The notes beneath the pieces are model-generated. The model was not told the origin of the DNA, did no database searches, and saw only the letters and a list, made by a program, of their open reading frames with translations. A stretch of DNA of 64,000 nt from Gnetum montanum (Eukaryota; Streptophyta; Gnetopsida; Gnetales; Gnetaceae), in contig MNCI01026219.1 of the NCBI GenBank assembly GCA_015680685.1, positions 657,875-721,874 of the forward strand, given 5' to 3'. Both the position numbers and the translations under genes were made by a program. Shown one piece after another: positions 24,160-36,301 of the stretch (position 1 is its first letter; each line of letters opens with the position of its first letter).

Positions 24160-25520
24160 ATGTTTCCATGGGCCAATATTATGCATTATTACATCGTTGC
24201 CTAGCCATGGTTACTCATAGAGGGAAAAACTATGCCATCTCATAGATGGACTTAGGCACGAAACATGAAGAACCCTTGGGACTTATGCCCAAGGAAGACT
24301 ATCTGAGCTTAGGGCCCATCAAGTACAAAGATTGTTGGAGCAAGTTGCCAAGAAGGAAGGAGAGTTAAAGAAAAGAAAGAGTGCAAAGGAATACAATAGA
24401 GATCCTTACCTCCAAAATAAGGGAGTTAGATTTTGTGAGGATGAAGAAGAGTCACCACTTGAAGAGATGGTGAATAGGAAAACTTTTCCCATTCAAAAAC
24501 TTGCATCAGAAGTATTGGCAAAGGTGGACCAAATGTGGGACTTCCTAGATAATAGATTTCAAACTGTTCTCAAAATAGTAGAGTCTAAGGAACTAGGTAG
24601 TGATCGAGAAAGGAGAAAAAAGAAAGAAACTGAATATGCACGTAAAAAGGTAAGGGAAAAGCTACCATCATTGAAGAGGTTGTGGATTCGGATACAGAAA
24701 ATGATGGTGAATGTGAGATATGCCAATATGAACATCCTAAGGGATGTTGCTCAGTAATCTCACATCTGCAGAAGTATGGGGTGTATGCACTAAATCCACA
24801 ATTAAATAGATGGCAAACACCTCGAAGGTTACCTTATCCTCAAGGTAGCACAAGACAGTTCCACCAACCCTTGACATATTATCCAAGTGGAACTCCACCA
24901 TAATGAAATGAATAGTATCAATAGTGGCAACACCCACAATCATGGAGAATGCCACCACCACATCAACAATACCCTTACCATCAACTTGACCCATATGGAT
25001 ACAATGTGCAACAACCAATCTCTCCACATGACTCTACTAGTCACGTTACTCCTCAGTCTCAATACCAAATCCACAAGTACTACAGAACTACTTCTCCTAG
25101 AGGAGAGGTTTCACAAACATACTATCCTTCTCATCCAACTACACCTCTTTCACCCTTAGCTCCATTACCACCTACTCCAGCTATGCAGGGTGAGCTTCCT
25201 ACCCAACTGCAGCAACGTAACGCTACAAGGGCTGTCAACCCTCAACCTACTATTAGTTCAGATAACTACATAAAGAAGAGATCTTTCTTTAGAAACAATA
25301 GTCCAACTAAGTCCTTGCAACCACAAGCAGAAAATTCTCCAAACGCCTCACCACCATTCAAATCTTCAGAGCTTCCTTTAAACCAAAGACCACACTTAAC
25401 GCACACAGTCATGTTGACTCATGCAATTACCAATTGTATTAAAGCTGGCCATCTTCCTAGGAAATTCTCTAATCCTAGAAGTCCTCTTATATATTTTCAA
25501 ATCACTAGGAACAAACCTTG
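24160..25520 (+). pseudogene. E4 gag, N-terminal half deleted
   Basis: Only about 65 bp after the primer site the sequence already encodes YYALLHRC, which in E5 lies about 1.4 kb beyond its primer site. The N-terminal arm and the retrotransposon-gag core are therefore missing. The rest runs through LLEQVAKKEGELKKR, the cluster CEICQYEHPKGCCSVISH (C-x2-C-x7-C-x5-H) at 24715-24770, a Pro/Tyr/His-rich tail and HAITNCIKAGHLPRKFS before the protease. A frameshift falls near 24660. Confidence 0.8.
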
Positions 25521-25915
25521 AAAGGCTCTTTTGGGTTCAGGTTCTAGTGATAACTTAATCTCTCAAGAAATGTACAAAGCCTGGAACCTACCTCCACTAA
25601 AAAAGAGTAACATACATTTAGAGTTGGCCAACCAGTCCATCATTATCCTGTTAGGACTAGTGGAGGACATTGTTACTACTATTTGTGGGTGGTCATATCT
25701 AGCTGATTTCCTAATTATTCAAGTCAACAACTATAAGGGGAACTTCCTAATCATAATAGGAAGAGCATGGCTAAGCACAATTGACATGTGCCTAGGAATA
25801 CATGATCTTACCCTAAAAATATCAAAGGAAAATACATTTGGAAATATCGAGAAGAAGAAAGTTCCATGCATCACATACAGTAACACAAGGTGTAATTGCA
25901 TGCAAAATTCCTAGT
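25521..25915 (+). pseudogene. E4 aspartic protease, catalytic Asp lost
   Basis: The active-site loop reads LLGSGSSDNLIS; the catalytic Asp of the DSG triad is Gly. An in-frame stop just before it (25519-25521) separates it from gag. Downstream, LVEDIVTTICGWSY and FLIIIGRAWLSTID correspond to the flap and the hydrophobic-hydrophobic-Gly motif (ILGR-type). Confidence 0.8.
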
Positions 25916-26289
25916 TTGTACAATATTTAACATTGTCTACATGTAGCCAGTATGCACCAATAACTAACATACAAAGATGCTTGTATGTAGTAGCCACAAG
26001 ACAAGAAGGCACCCAACGGCTGACAATTGACCAAGAGAACAATTCAACTATATGCATGGAACCAATTGAGAGCTTGACTTGCATCTACATTGATAGCATA
26101 GATACATTAGAGCAAGTCCATCTCCAACTTCCAAGTCTTGACATAGAAAATATCAACTAGGGAAAGTTGGAAATCCCTGATGAGTTCAAGCAAAATCCCC
26201 TTGAGTTAAAATCATTGCCCACTGGTATGAAGTATACATTTCTCAAAAATGAAAAACTGGTAATCATTAGCACTAAGCTCACTTCTTAA

Positions 26290-27780
26290 CAAAAAGAAAG
26301 ACTACTAAAAATGGTAAACAAATGGTTGAAAGCCTTTGCTTGGTCATCTCCAAAATTAACCAGAATAGATCCTAGGATATGCCAACATAGAATTTACACT
26401 AATCCCTCCATGAAACCTCGACAACAACCACGGAGATGACTGAACCCAAAGCTTAATCAAGTGGTTAAAGAAGAAATTGAACAACTTCTAAAAGCTGGGT
26501 TCATCTATCCCATTGTTGATAGTGAATGGGTTAGTCCGTTACTGATTGTGCCCAAAAAGGGAGATAAATGGAGGATGTGTATAGAATTTAGGCTATTGAA
26601 CATGGAAACATTTAAAGACCACTTCCCATTACCATTCATTGACCAAGTCTTAGATATCATTACAGGGTATTGCTACTATAATTTTCTAGATGGCCACAGT
26701 GGATATAATCAAATTCAAATAGCACCAGAATACCAAGCCAAGACTATGTTCACAACTCCTTGGGGGACATTTGCATATAAACAAATGTCGTTTGACTTGT
26801 GCAATGCCCCAGCAACGTCTCAACATTTGGTTCTAAGTATCTTTCAGCCGCAAATAGGAAATGGTTTGGAGGTCTTTATGGATGATTTCTCTACCTATGG
26901 AGTGAACATTAAACAAGCATTGAATCGATTAGAGTAACTACTAAAATGATTTGTAGCAACCAACTTAAGGCTTAATTGGAAAAAAAGCCAATTTAATGGT
27001 CCAAGAAGGCATTGTATTAGGGCACAAGATTTCACAAATAGGGATAGAAGTAGATCCTGAAAAGATTAAGGTCATCCAAGGAATCACTTGGCAACCTGAA
27101 ATTGTAAAAGAAAACCAATCGTTCTTTAGACATATTGGATATTATAGACACTTCATTCAAAACTTTTCAAATATTTTGAAACCTTTGGTAGAACTAACAA
27201 AGAAGGATGTACCTTTTGAATGGACCAAGGAATGTGAGCTAGCCTTCCAAACCTTAAAACAAAAGCTTGTACAAATGCCTATTCTACAAGCTCCTAACTG
27301 GTCCAAACTATTCCACATAATGACTAATGCATCCAACTTTGCCTTAGGATTTTTACTTACACAGTTAGATGACCAAAAATATCCCTATTACATCCACTGT
27401 GACAGTTGAAATATCGTAGGTGCATAACTCAATTACACCACAACAGAAAAAGAGTTAATGGTTGTGGTGTTTGCACTAGAAAAATCTAGGCACTATGTAT
27501 TCGGCTATAAGATATTTGTACATATAGATCATAGTGCAATTCAGTTCTTAATGAATAAACCAATGGTGAGCCCTTGCATCATATGATGACTCATGATCTT
27601 ACAAGAGTTTGATCTTACGATGATCGATCGTAAAGGCATTAAGAATGTTGTTGCTAATCATTTATCTCAGTTGCAATGGGACAACAAAGAGGATAAATAT
27701 CTAATTTTTGACCATTTCCTTGATGAAATCCTCTTTGCATGTGTGATAAACAATCACTTACCCACTGATACAAATTAGTA
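26290..27780 (+). pseudogene. E4 reverse transcriptase and RNase H
   Basis: RT (26461-26937) keeps WVSPLLIVPKK, then MCIEFRLLN (Asp to Glu in the conserved CVDYRxLN), FLDGHSGYNQI with the first catalytic Asp, TTPWGTFAYKQMSFDLCNAP, and the FMDD box (EVFMDDFSTYG). A stop at 26935-26937 and a frameshift lead to the thumb/connection (GIVLGHKIS, FIQNFSNILKPL). RNase H follows with TNASNFALG (first Asp lost), TEKELMVVVFALEK and HIDHSAIQFL. FMDD with FLDG-SGYNQ is typical of the Athila/Tat side of Ty3/gypsy. Confidence 0.88.
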
Positions 27781-27896
27781 TAGTAGCATTCTCACTTATC
27801 TGCTTACACAAGAAACACCACAAGGGTTAGACATTAAAAAGAAACAACAGTTTCTTCATTGAGCCAAATATTTCATGGAAATCAATGGACACCTTT

Positions 27897-27901
27897 ATAA
27901 G
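27897..27901. other. Target site duplication of E5, left copy (ATAAG)
   Basis: ATAAG here and at 35073-35077 flank E5. Without E5 and one copy, the E4 integrase frame (HLYK to the zinc-binding domain) joins as it does in E1 near base 290. Confidence 0.85.
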
Positions 27902-28815
27902 TGATGAGTTGCGAGGTATCCCTACACTCAACCATATGAAATGAGTGTAGCACATGTGATCCATTCGAACTACGTAGACTAAATGCCTACACGCCCCATG
28001 GAACACTTGGGGTTAATCATTCATTGTCTTCCCAGACTTACTTGTAGTTGTCATGGTGTATGGTTAAGTAAGTCCAAGGTATATGATTTTTATAGTCTTT
28101 TATGTTTTTCTCCTATGCTATCGAGGTAAAGGGTTGAGAAACTAACTAACTCTAACTAATGACTAAGTCTAAATTAACTAATGTCAGCATCTGTTCCCAC
28201 TTACCATACACACCCTGAACTATGCAACTGTGGCTACCAAACGCTAATCATTACTAGGATCACCACGTGTAACACACGTGCTTGAAGTGGTCGTACTGAG
28301 GTACTTAACTAGCCTAAGCGTAATGAGCATATGTTCCTTGACTAGCCGTACACATCCTTAGATGCTCGTAATCAAGTCATACTCATTCTGCATTCTATGA
28401 GTTGAGGGTGAGAGAATCTAATCACGATGAGCAACCAATTCCTTGATTAGCCGTACACATCCGTAAATGCTCGTAATCAAGTCCTACTCATTCCTCACTA
28501 CTGTAGGGTAATAAATAATAGGTAAGAAATAACAAGTAATAAATCCTATTCCATGCACTGCAAGGTTTATCCACAAATCTCATCTTTATTTTCATACACA
28601 ACTTGCGTTCAGGTACAATGTTGCTCAAATAAAGATCCATTCACTTGGGGACTCCTACTGCGGGCACATGGAAAATATTCTATCTTTGGAGTGATCAATC
28701 TGCCAGAGTTTCCCTACTTTTAGCCTAGGATGGAAAATAAGGGAAGTGCCACCTCTTATTTATAGATATGGCAATGGACCATGATATCACGGCTCATGTG
28801 AATCGCGTCTCATCA
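27902..28815 (-). repeat. E5 3' LTR (914 bp)
   Basis: In plus-strand order it runs TGATGAGTTGCG to GTCTCATCA. The reversed TATA box is at 28758-28766. Beyond it, TACCCCCATGACTGAAT at 28816 is the polypurine-tract region in reverse. Confidence 0.92.
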
Positions 28816-29690
28816 TACCCCCATGACTGAATGAAAACTCGTCCTCGAGTTCCTTACAATAATATCGGGAAGGTATGGAATTATTGAGGGGAATGGAACT
28901 AATGGGATGACATGTGAATGGATCATCATTACAAGACTTGACAAAATTGGTGTTCATAACAACGAGGATGAACACCTTATTACAATGACATCAAGCCTTA
29001 GTTGGTAGCTGAGAAAGAGAGAGAGAAAGAAGTGCTGCTACTGCCAACGCCAAGATTGTGCCTTCGTTGTCCATCTGTAAGCACGCCATCGATCTTGCTC
29101 CTTGCATAACTGCTTCCAGTGTAGCTCCATTCCAAGTGGTTCCTACAGATCCAGTCCGTTATTTCATGGTCTCCATCTACACACACAACACAATCTTAAT
29201 TAGCAAGGCTAAATGAATCATCATGTAATTGATACCTTGCTTCGATGTAAGTCCATTGGCTAAGTTGTGGTATGGCTCATATGGATCGGGAGATATATTA
29301 ATGATGACTACCGAAGGTGTAGGGGTTAGGAAGAAAATCAAAAAAAATTCGAGGCTAGGAGAAAATCGAAAAAATTGGGCCCCATACCCCCATGACTAAT
29401 CGCGAACCTCCAGTAGCATTAGAATGGAGAAAGAAAAGGAGTAAGAAAGATAGATTAAAAGGGACAACTATGGCATCGATGAAATGGATGTCAAGATGGA
29501 AATGAAAAAAATAAAATTAATTGCAAAATGTTAAGGGAAAGAATTTAACTAATGCCCCAAATAGGAATATTAGTGGGTCCTCCCCAAAGTAGGCTCATGC
29601 CCTTAATGCCCTGACAAACCCACATTCAAAGAGTCCATAGGCTCCGGGAATGTCAATTGAAACAAGAGTAAAAGTCTTAACTGCAAGAAT

Positions 29691-30095
29691 TCACCTAAAA
29701 GAAAACAATGCATCTACCAAAATATACACTAATGATACAACCAGTAATGAGGTAAACAATGGAGAGAAGGGTGGAGAGAAGAGGATGGAATGGAATCCCA
29801 AGAACAAGGTGGTGTACAGCCCCTTGTGTGTTGCATGATTAATGTGACTTAGCAAATCCCATTCCAAGTCCGGCCTCAAACCAACCACATCCAGTGACTT
29901 CACATCAATGCATTCAGCTAAACCATCCACTTGGATAACAAGAATGCCTTCCCCAAGAGTCACCACCATTCCGATGAAACAAATGAGAGAATGGGAAGCC
30001 AGAAGGGCCTTAGTTAGCGGGAACACTTTTGGTTTCATAACCAGTGCTTGTAGCCCAAGTTTATTTCTTCTAAGGGGTGTGCTTTGAATTCTCAC
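29691..30095 (-). CDS. E5 3'-region ORF with two hydrophobic stretches (hypothetical)
   Basis: This 134-codon sense frame is uninterrupted, which is unusual in this region. It has a hydrophobic stretch (SHSLICFIGMVVTL) and a second one near its end (SLLVVSLVYILVDALF). The matching place in E4 (about 36885-37270) is full of stops. An ORF with membrane segments after pol is the position of the env-like gene of Athila elements, but length and conservation are too poor to claim that. It may be a chance frame. Confidence 0.25.
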   Translation of the reverse strand: MRIQSTPLRRNKLGLQALVMKPKVFPLTKALLASHSLICFIGMVVTLGEGILVIQVDGLAECIDVKSLDVVGLRPDLEWDLLSHINHATHKGLYTTLFLGFHSILFSPPFSPLFTSLLVVSLVYILVDALFSFR

Positions 30096-30773
30096 TTAGT
30101 TTTTTTTTTGTGTTTTTATGCATGAGAACTACACCATGCAAAGACTTCTTATTTTTATTGTCTCAGCTTCCGATAATTGGGGTAACATCGAAATGGCGAG
30201 AAAACTCAAGAAGAAAACATCCAAGCACCCAAGAGAACGGCCAATACCAAAGCATCAAGTTCCCTTGAAGTCACACCCTTTTCAATCCTTGAGTCCTTCC
30301 TTAGTTTGAGAAATGCCCAGTCACTGATTCGTTAAAAGTTCTTATTTTGAAGGGGACTGTACATTTCCAAGCCGAGAGAGACCATAGAACTTGGTGGATG
30401 GATGGATGGATGGAACTCATTACCTGCCATATCAAAAGAAACATACCTTAGTATCAACATTATGACTTAAAGGTAAAAACCAAACATTAGCAATCAATAT
30501 GAAAACAGTTCATACCATCATTCTAAACACTTATTGGGTGACAAACTTACAGGATGGATCACACACACACACAAAAATGGAGAAGTATAACGATGTTGTA
30601 AAACAAAAACAAGAAAAGTTAAAAAAATTGTAAAACAAAAACATGTAAAACAAAAAATTGGAAAACAAAAACTTAAAAGAACTGAGGGCCCCATATGATT
30701 AGCATAGGTGGCCATCTCCCCCATGATTGAGTGGTAAGGAAGAGATCCGAAATAATGAGCATCTATTTGAATT

Positions 30774-31430
30774 TCATAAAAGTACCCAACCTCTCCCAAT
30801 TGATGATCTTAGATTGAGGGATGGAAGTTGGTGACGCTCATATTCCAATGTGTCTATGCCTTTGTTGTTAGCATGGGTTTCTTCAGTTCGTTCCATGCAT
30901 ATTGGTTTGTTCCTTCGAGTAGCTGTCAACCACGGGGTGTCTACTACTTGTTGTGTGGTTGCTACATACAAGCATCTTTGTTGCAAAGTTTTAAGGGCAC
31001 ACCTATTGCATGGAGGCATTTCCTCCATGTCATCACCCAATGAATCACTGTATGTGATGCATGGAACTTTCCTCTTCTCGATCTTTCTATAAATATTTAT
31101 CTTAGAGATTTCCAGGGAAAGATCGCGGATCCTAAGGCATGTGTCTACTATGTTAAGCCATGCCCTTCCCATTATAATTGGGAAGTTCCCTCCGTTGTTG
31201 TTCACTTCAATCACCAGGAAATTAGCTGGGTAAGACCAACCACACACAATGGTAATGATGTCCTCCACCAATCCCAAGGGAATTATGATGGACTGGTCTG
31301 CCAGCTCTAGTTGAATGTTGCTCTTCTTAAGTTGGGGCATGTTCCAAGTGTGATACATCTCTCGTGAAATTAAGTTAACTCTAGAACCTGAGTCAAGAAG
31401 AGCCCTATGTGGTTCATTTTCGGTGACTTG
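30774..31430 (-). pseudogene. E5 aspartic protease, active-site triad intact
   Basis: The loop reads HRALLDSGSRVNLISREM, so the DSG triad is whole. It is followed by LVEDIITIVCGWSYPANFLV and FPIIMGRAWLNIVD. The frame (31358-30774) stays open for 194 codons, through ERHQLPSLNL to an aberrant tail (GRGWVLL) made by the pol deletion junction. Of the three family-A proteases here it is the least damaged. An in-frame stop or frameshift still separates it from gag near 31490. Confidence 0.8.
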
Positions 31431-31490
31431 AAGGTAGATTAAGGGACTCCCAGGGTCAGTTAGTTTCTTGGGAAGGTGGCCTACCTTGAT

Positions 31491-34036
31491 CTAGTCAGTT
31501 ACGGTATGCGTTAAGATAATCGTATGTGTTAAGCTCTGATTTTGGATGGAAAGGTGCTCCGAAGTGTTAGATGGTGGAGGAGTGTACATGGGCTCAACCA
31601 CTTGTTTTTGCGAGAGTTTGTTTGGGCTTCTGGTTCTAAAGTAGGGTCTTCTCTTTTTACAGTTGTCAAAACCGGTAATAAGTTGAATATTTATAGCTCT
31701 CACAGTGTGACGTTGCTGCGGTTGAGGAGGAAGTTCCCCTTGCATTGTTGGAGCAGGAAGTGTTGTGGGAACTACAAGTGGAAGAGGTGCAGGTGGAGTT
31801 GGAGGATGGGATGAGTGTGAGATGTCTCCTGGAGGAGAAGGAGTCCTCCTAAAGTACTCCCAAACTTGGTAGTGACGTTGGGGAGTTGTGTGACCCATAG
31901 AGTCACCTAGAGAAACCAGCTGCTACACATAAACCATAAGGATCGGGCTGCCAGTAAGGGTACTATTGTGTTGGCGGTGGCATCCCCCATGACTATGGGT
32001 ATTGCCACTATTGATGTTGTCCGATGGGCTGTGGTGGAGTTCCACTTGGATAATACGTTAGTGGTTGGTGGAATTACCTGGGGTTAACTTGTGGATAAGG
32101 TAACCTACGGGGTGTTTTCCATTGGTTAAGTGTTGGATTTAGCGCATACACCCCAGACTCCTGTAGATGTGAGATAATTGGACAACATCCCTTAGGATGG
32201 CATAGTGGTAGATCTCACATTCACCATCATCGTCTGTGTTAGAGTCCACAGCCTCATCGTAGATAATGATTTTCCCCTTACCCTTGTTATGTGTAGGGCC
32301 TAAATCTCTCTGCTTTGTCTTACCTTTGTCACTACTTCATTCCTCCTTAGATTCCTCTACAATTTTCAAGATGCTTCTAAGTCTGGAGTCTAAAGAATCC
32401 CACAATTGATCCATCTTAGCCAATACTTTAGTTGTTAATTTTTGGATCGGTAAGGTTTTCCAATTCACCAACTCTTCGAGTGGTGACTCATCCTCCTCAT
32501 CATAAAATTTCACTCCCTTCTTTCGAAGGGAGGGATCATGGTTGTATTCTTCCACACTTTCTCTTCTCCATAGCTCACCTTCTTCTTTTGCTACTTGTTC
32601 CAACAAGCTATGTACTTCATGGGCTCTAATTTGTGAGAGTCTCCCTTGGGCATAAGTTCCAAGGGTTCTTCTAGTTTCATGCCTTAGCCCATCCACGATG
32701 TGGCAAAGTTGATCCCTCTGAGCGTACCCATTGTCTGGGCAACGATGTAACAATGTGTAGTAGCAAGCCATGGTAGCATCCAAGGGTTCATAAGTACCTT
32801 GCTTCCAGCCTTGGATCTGCTTCCGCAAACTAGACACTCTAGAGTATGTCTAATAGTTATCGTTGAAGAGTTCTAGCATCGTACTCCACCTCCTGATGGT
32901 TTCCAGTTCTAAGGACTGGTACCAGCTCTCTGCTTCCTTGGTGAGTGTCCTAGGAAACAACTTAAGTTTTTGCCACTCCTTTTCTATATTCTACAAGGCG
33001 CAGGCATCATGGAATACCTGTAAATGATTTTGCGGATTTACATTGTATCCCCCTTCAAATCGTGGGATGTTGTTCATGTCTAAACGCCTGATCCGACTAT
33101 CTTTTCAATGACTTGTGGAAATTCTTACCGCCTCTGTTATGTCAAGCATACTTCAGGTTGCGAGTAGGGGCTCTTCATGATCATCTCTTTCATGATGCCT
33201 TTGATGTCTGCATTGTTCCCTACTCTCCTACATCCTTGCCCTTGTCCTCTCTCTTGACTTTCCCGTTGAGGTCTCTCATTTTGTCTACCTTTATCCTCTC
33301 CTTTATCTTCATGATGGCTGCACCCAGATGTGGAAGGAGAGGGTGAGTGATGCGATGAAGAAGAAGAAGAAGGAGAACCATCGCCATGACGATGTTTCTT
33401 GCCTTCTCTTTGGCTGTTATGGCCCTGATTATGGTGACGATCAAAGTGCTCATCCTTAGCATGAGTGGTTGTTCCCTCTGTGAACAATTGGTGTTCATAG
33501 GCATCAGAACCAGTGTTATGTATCGTTGAGCATAGGTTCTGATACCCTACCTCCTCACCATCATTAGGAGGGGGAACATCATTTGCTAAAGAACCTATTA
33601 TAAGGGGTTCCTCATCTCCTATTTCACTAAGGACGTGCAGACCTTTGCCCTTCAAAAGTATATGTTGACTCTCCTGCCTAGTGTCCCTCATACGTTGTGC
33701 TTCTGTGGGATGATAATCCCTCATATCAAAATCATCCACAACATATTCAACGTATAACTCAGTCATGCTAATCTGTGCCAAAGCATAGAAGAGCATGTTA
33801 AGGATAGATCGATCTGGGGGTAACACAATGTTACCATGTAAATCCCTCCATCGCAGCTGTTCGTCTTGATGGAGGATAAAAGTAAAGTTTGGAATATACT
33901 CATCAAGATGAGTATAAACTATCTTATATTGTTTAGGACTTGGCTGATTTTGGCTATGTGTTTTATGTTTTCGACTGTCTCGTGTATGGTCCTTAGGTGG
34001 TGAGTTGCTCTTATGAGAAGAAGACATTGTTATCAA
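31491..34036 (-). pseudogene. E5 gag, almost complete
   Basis: The N-terminal arm is one frame of 299 codons (34036-33137). It has TFILHQDEQLRWRDLHGNIV, ISMTELYVEYVVDDFD and a basic/Ser-rich linker (SSSSSSHHSPSPS). A frameshift near 33130 leads to the retrotransposon-gag core (ESWYQSLELETIRRWSTM, about 33080-32880). Then a 166-codon frame (32837-32337) with LCHIVDGLRHETRRTLGTYA and LLEQVAKEEGELWRRES, and after further breaks the Pro-rich tail (31898-31491). Its Cys/His cluster near 32190-32240 has lost one or more Cys. It forms the particle shell in intact relatives. Confidence 0.85.
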
Positions 34037-34148
34037 CGTACTAATTTACCGTTATATAGTTTTTCTCTTTTGATTAATCCAAAGGTTTGTTAAGGCTCAC
34101 AACGATGTTAATGATATCCTTATGTTTTATATGGCACACAAACACTTA

Positions 34149-34167
34149 GTCCCCAGCAACGGTGCCA
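34149..34167 (-). other. E5 primer binding site (tRNA-Asp type)
   Basis: On the minus strand, TGGCACCGTTGCTGGGGAC follows the 5' LTR. This is the best match of the four copies, differing from TGGCGCCGTTGCCGGGGA by two transitions. Confidence 0.85.
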
Positions 34168-34168
34168 A

Positions 34169-35072
34169 TGATGAGTGGCGAGGTATCCCTACACTCAACC
34201 ATACGAAATGAGTGTAGCACACATGATCCAGTCAAACTCCGCAGACTAAATGCCTACACGCCCTATGGAACACTTGGGGTTAATCATTCGTTGTCTTCCC
34301 AGACTTACTTGTAGTTGTCACGATGTATGGTTAAGTAAGTCCAAGGTATATGATTTTTATAGTCTTTTATGTTTTTCTCCTATGCTATCGAGGTGAAGGG
34401 TTGAGAAACTAACTAACTCTAACTAATGACTAAGTCTAAATTAACTAGTGTCAGCATCCGTTCCCACTTACCATACACACCCTGAACTATGCAACTGCGG
34501 CTACCAAACGCTAATCGTTACTAGGATCACCACGTGTAACACACATGCTTGAAGTGGTTGTACTGAGGTACTTAACTAGCCTAAGCGTAATGAGCATATG
34601 TTCCTTGACTAGCCGTACACATCCTTAGATGCTCGTAATCAAGTCGTACTCATGTCGCGCTACTGCAGGGTAATAAATAACAAGTAAGAAATAACAAGTA
34701 ATAAATCCTATTCCATGTACTACAAGGTTTATCCACAAAGCTAGTCTTTATTTCTGTACACAACTTGCGTTCAGGTACAATGTTGCTCGAATAAAGATCC
34801 GTTCACTTGGGAACTCCTATTGCAAGCACATGGAAAATATTCTATCTCTGGAGTGATCAACCTGCCAGAGTTTCCCTACTTCTAGCCTAGGATGGGAAAT
34901 AAGGGGAGTGCCGCCTTATTACTTGCAGTGCATGGAATAGATATGGCGATGGACCTCGATATCGTAGGGGAATACGTGATATCGTGTACGCGATATCGCA
35001 TGGGATGTGATATCGCGGCGGCCGCGATATCATGTACGCAATATCGTGGCTCATGCAAATCATGTCTCATCA
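34169..35072 (-). repeat. E5 5' LTR (904 bp) with GATATC array
   Basis: The U3 end (34958-35046) has six GATATC or AATATC cores, most extended to CGATATCG or GCGATATCGC, plus GCGGCGGCCGC. The TATA box of the other LTRs is replaced here by unrelated sequence (around 34915-34945), so this LTR may be a weak promoter. Confidence 0.9.
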
Positions 35073-35077
35073 ATAAG

Positions 35078-36301
35078 GTATGTCCCAATGGCTTGGTTCA
35101 ATGGCGTGTTCCTGATATAGATCAATTGCAAGTTCTCTAAGATGCTCATGAGGGCCCTTGTGGGGGTCATTATGCAGAGAGACGAACAACCATAAAAATC
35201 TTTCTTGCATGATATTATTGGCCTACATTGTTCTAGGACACTCATCATTTTGTCCAATCTTGTGAGTGCTGCCAACATGATGGGGGAATGCCTACTAGAA
35301 TGGAGGGTCCACAACAATGGATTTAACCTTTAGAACCCTTCGACATATGGGGAATTGATTTTATGGGGCCTATTACACCGATGTCTAATGGAAAAGCCTA
35401 CATTTTTGTTACTATTGACTATTTTACTAAGTGGGAAAAATCAGCTATTGTTATGGATTGTACATCATCTACCATTGCATGATTTGTTCAACAACAAATT
35501 GTAAATAGGTTTGGCATGCCTTGTGCACTTATTTCTAACAATGGTACACATTTTACAGGTTCAACTTTTCGAAAGTTAATGCAATGCTTAGGAGTTGAGC
35601 ACAAACTAACTGCACCAGATCATCCTCAAGTGAATGGTCAAGCTGAGGTCACCAATAGGGAGATCACAAAAATATTGACATAAACCATTAGCAAGTATAG
35701 GTGAGACTAGAGCACTTAACTGAATGATGCTCTCTGGGCATACCGCTCCACATGGAAACTCCCTATAGGCTACTCTCTCTATGAGTTGGTGTATGGTAAA
35801 CTTCTGATGCTTCCTATTCAAGTGGAGCTTTGTACACTATCCATAGCATGTGACCTTAACCTTGACCTTAATCTAGCACAAAAATAATAGTTAATAAACC
35901 TTAACTTGCTAGATGAGAATTGACTAACCACCTTGTCATCCAATGAACTACACAAGACCTTTAACAAACAACATCATGACCTAAGGATTAGGAAAGTCAA
36001 ATACCAAACAAGAGAAAAGGTTCTTTATTGGAATCCCACACATGTACCACAACGAACTAAATTTCAAACATTGTGGGAAGGACCTTATATCATTTATGAA
36101 ACTTTTTCTTCAGGGGCCATGATGATCTATAAACCTAAAAGCCTGAATAAGAAGTTATTGGTCAACATCCAACAAACCAAACCCTTCCATGAGCCTAAAA
36201 TAGCCAGTACTAATACTACCTCTATTGGTGGACAACCTTGCTCATTATTTCAAATCTCCTCCTTTCAATTCAGTCATGGGGGAGATGGCCACCCATGCTA
36301 A
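35078..36301 (+). pseudogene. E4 integrase, C-terminal part after E5
   Basis: The zinc-binding domain has HEGPCGGHYAERRT, YYWPTLF and CECCQ. The catalytic core has [21 protein letters not shown] (first Asp), ISNNGTHFTGSTFRKL (second catalytic Asp replaced by Asn in the usual SDNGTHF) and HPQVNGQAEVTNREI (catalytic Glu). The C-terminal part has WEGPYIIYETFSSGAMMIY. Stops occur at about seven places. The frame 35933-36301 ends SHGGDGHPC, directly before the 3' non-coding region. Confidence 0.88.

Larger units (their letters stand above)
27902..35072 (-). mobile_element. E5: family-A gypsy element lacking RT, RNase H and integrase
   Basis: E5 is the innermost insertion. LTRs of 914 bp (27902-28815) and 904 bp (34169-35072) are flanked by ATAAG. 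In sense it has a 5' LTR, primer site, near-complete gag, protease with intact DSG, then a jump from just after the protease tail (about 30790) into the region that follows integrase in E4 (HGGDGHP-type context, polypurine tract, 3' LTR). The RT-RNase H-integrase block of about 3 kb is absent. Clean ends and target duplication suggest it moved using another element's pol, or lost pol after insertion. Its LTRs differ mainly by transitions, and it must be younger than E4. Confidence 0.9.
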
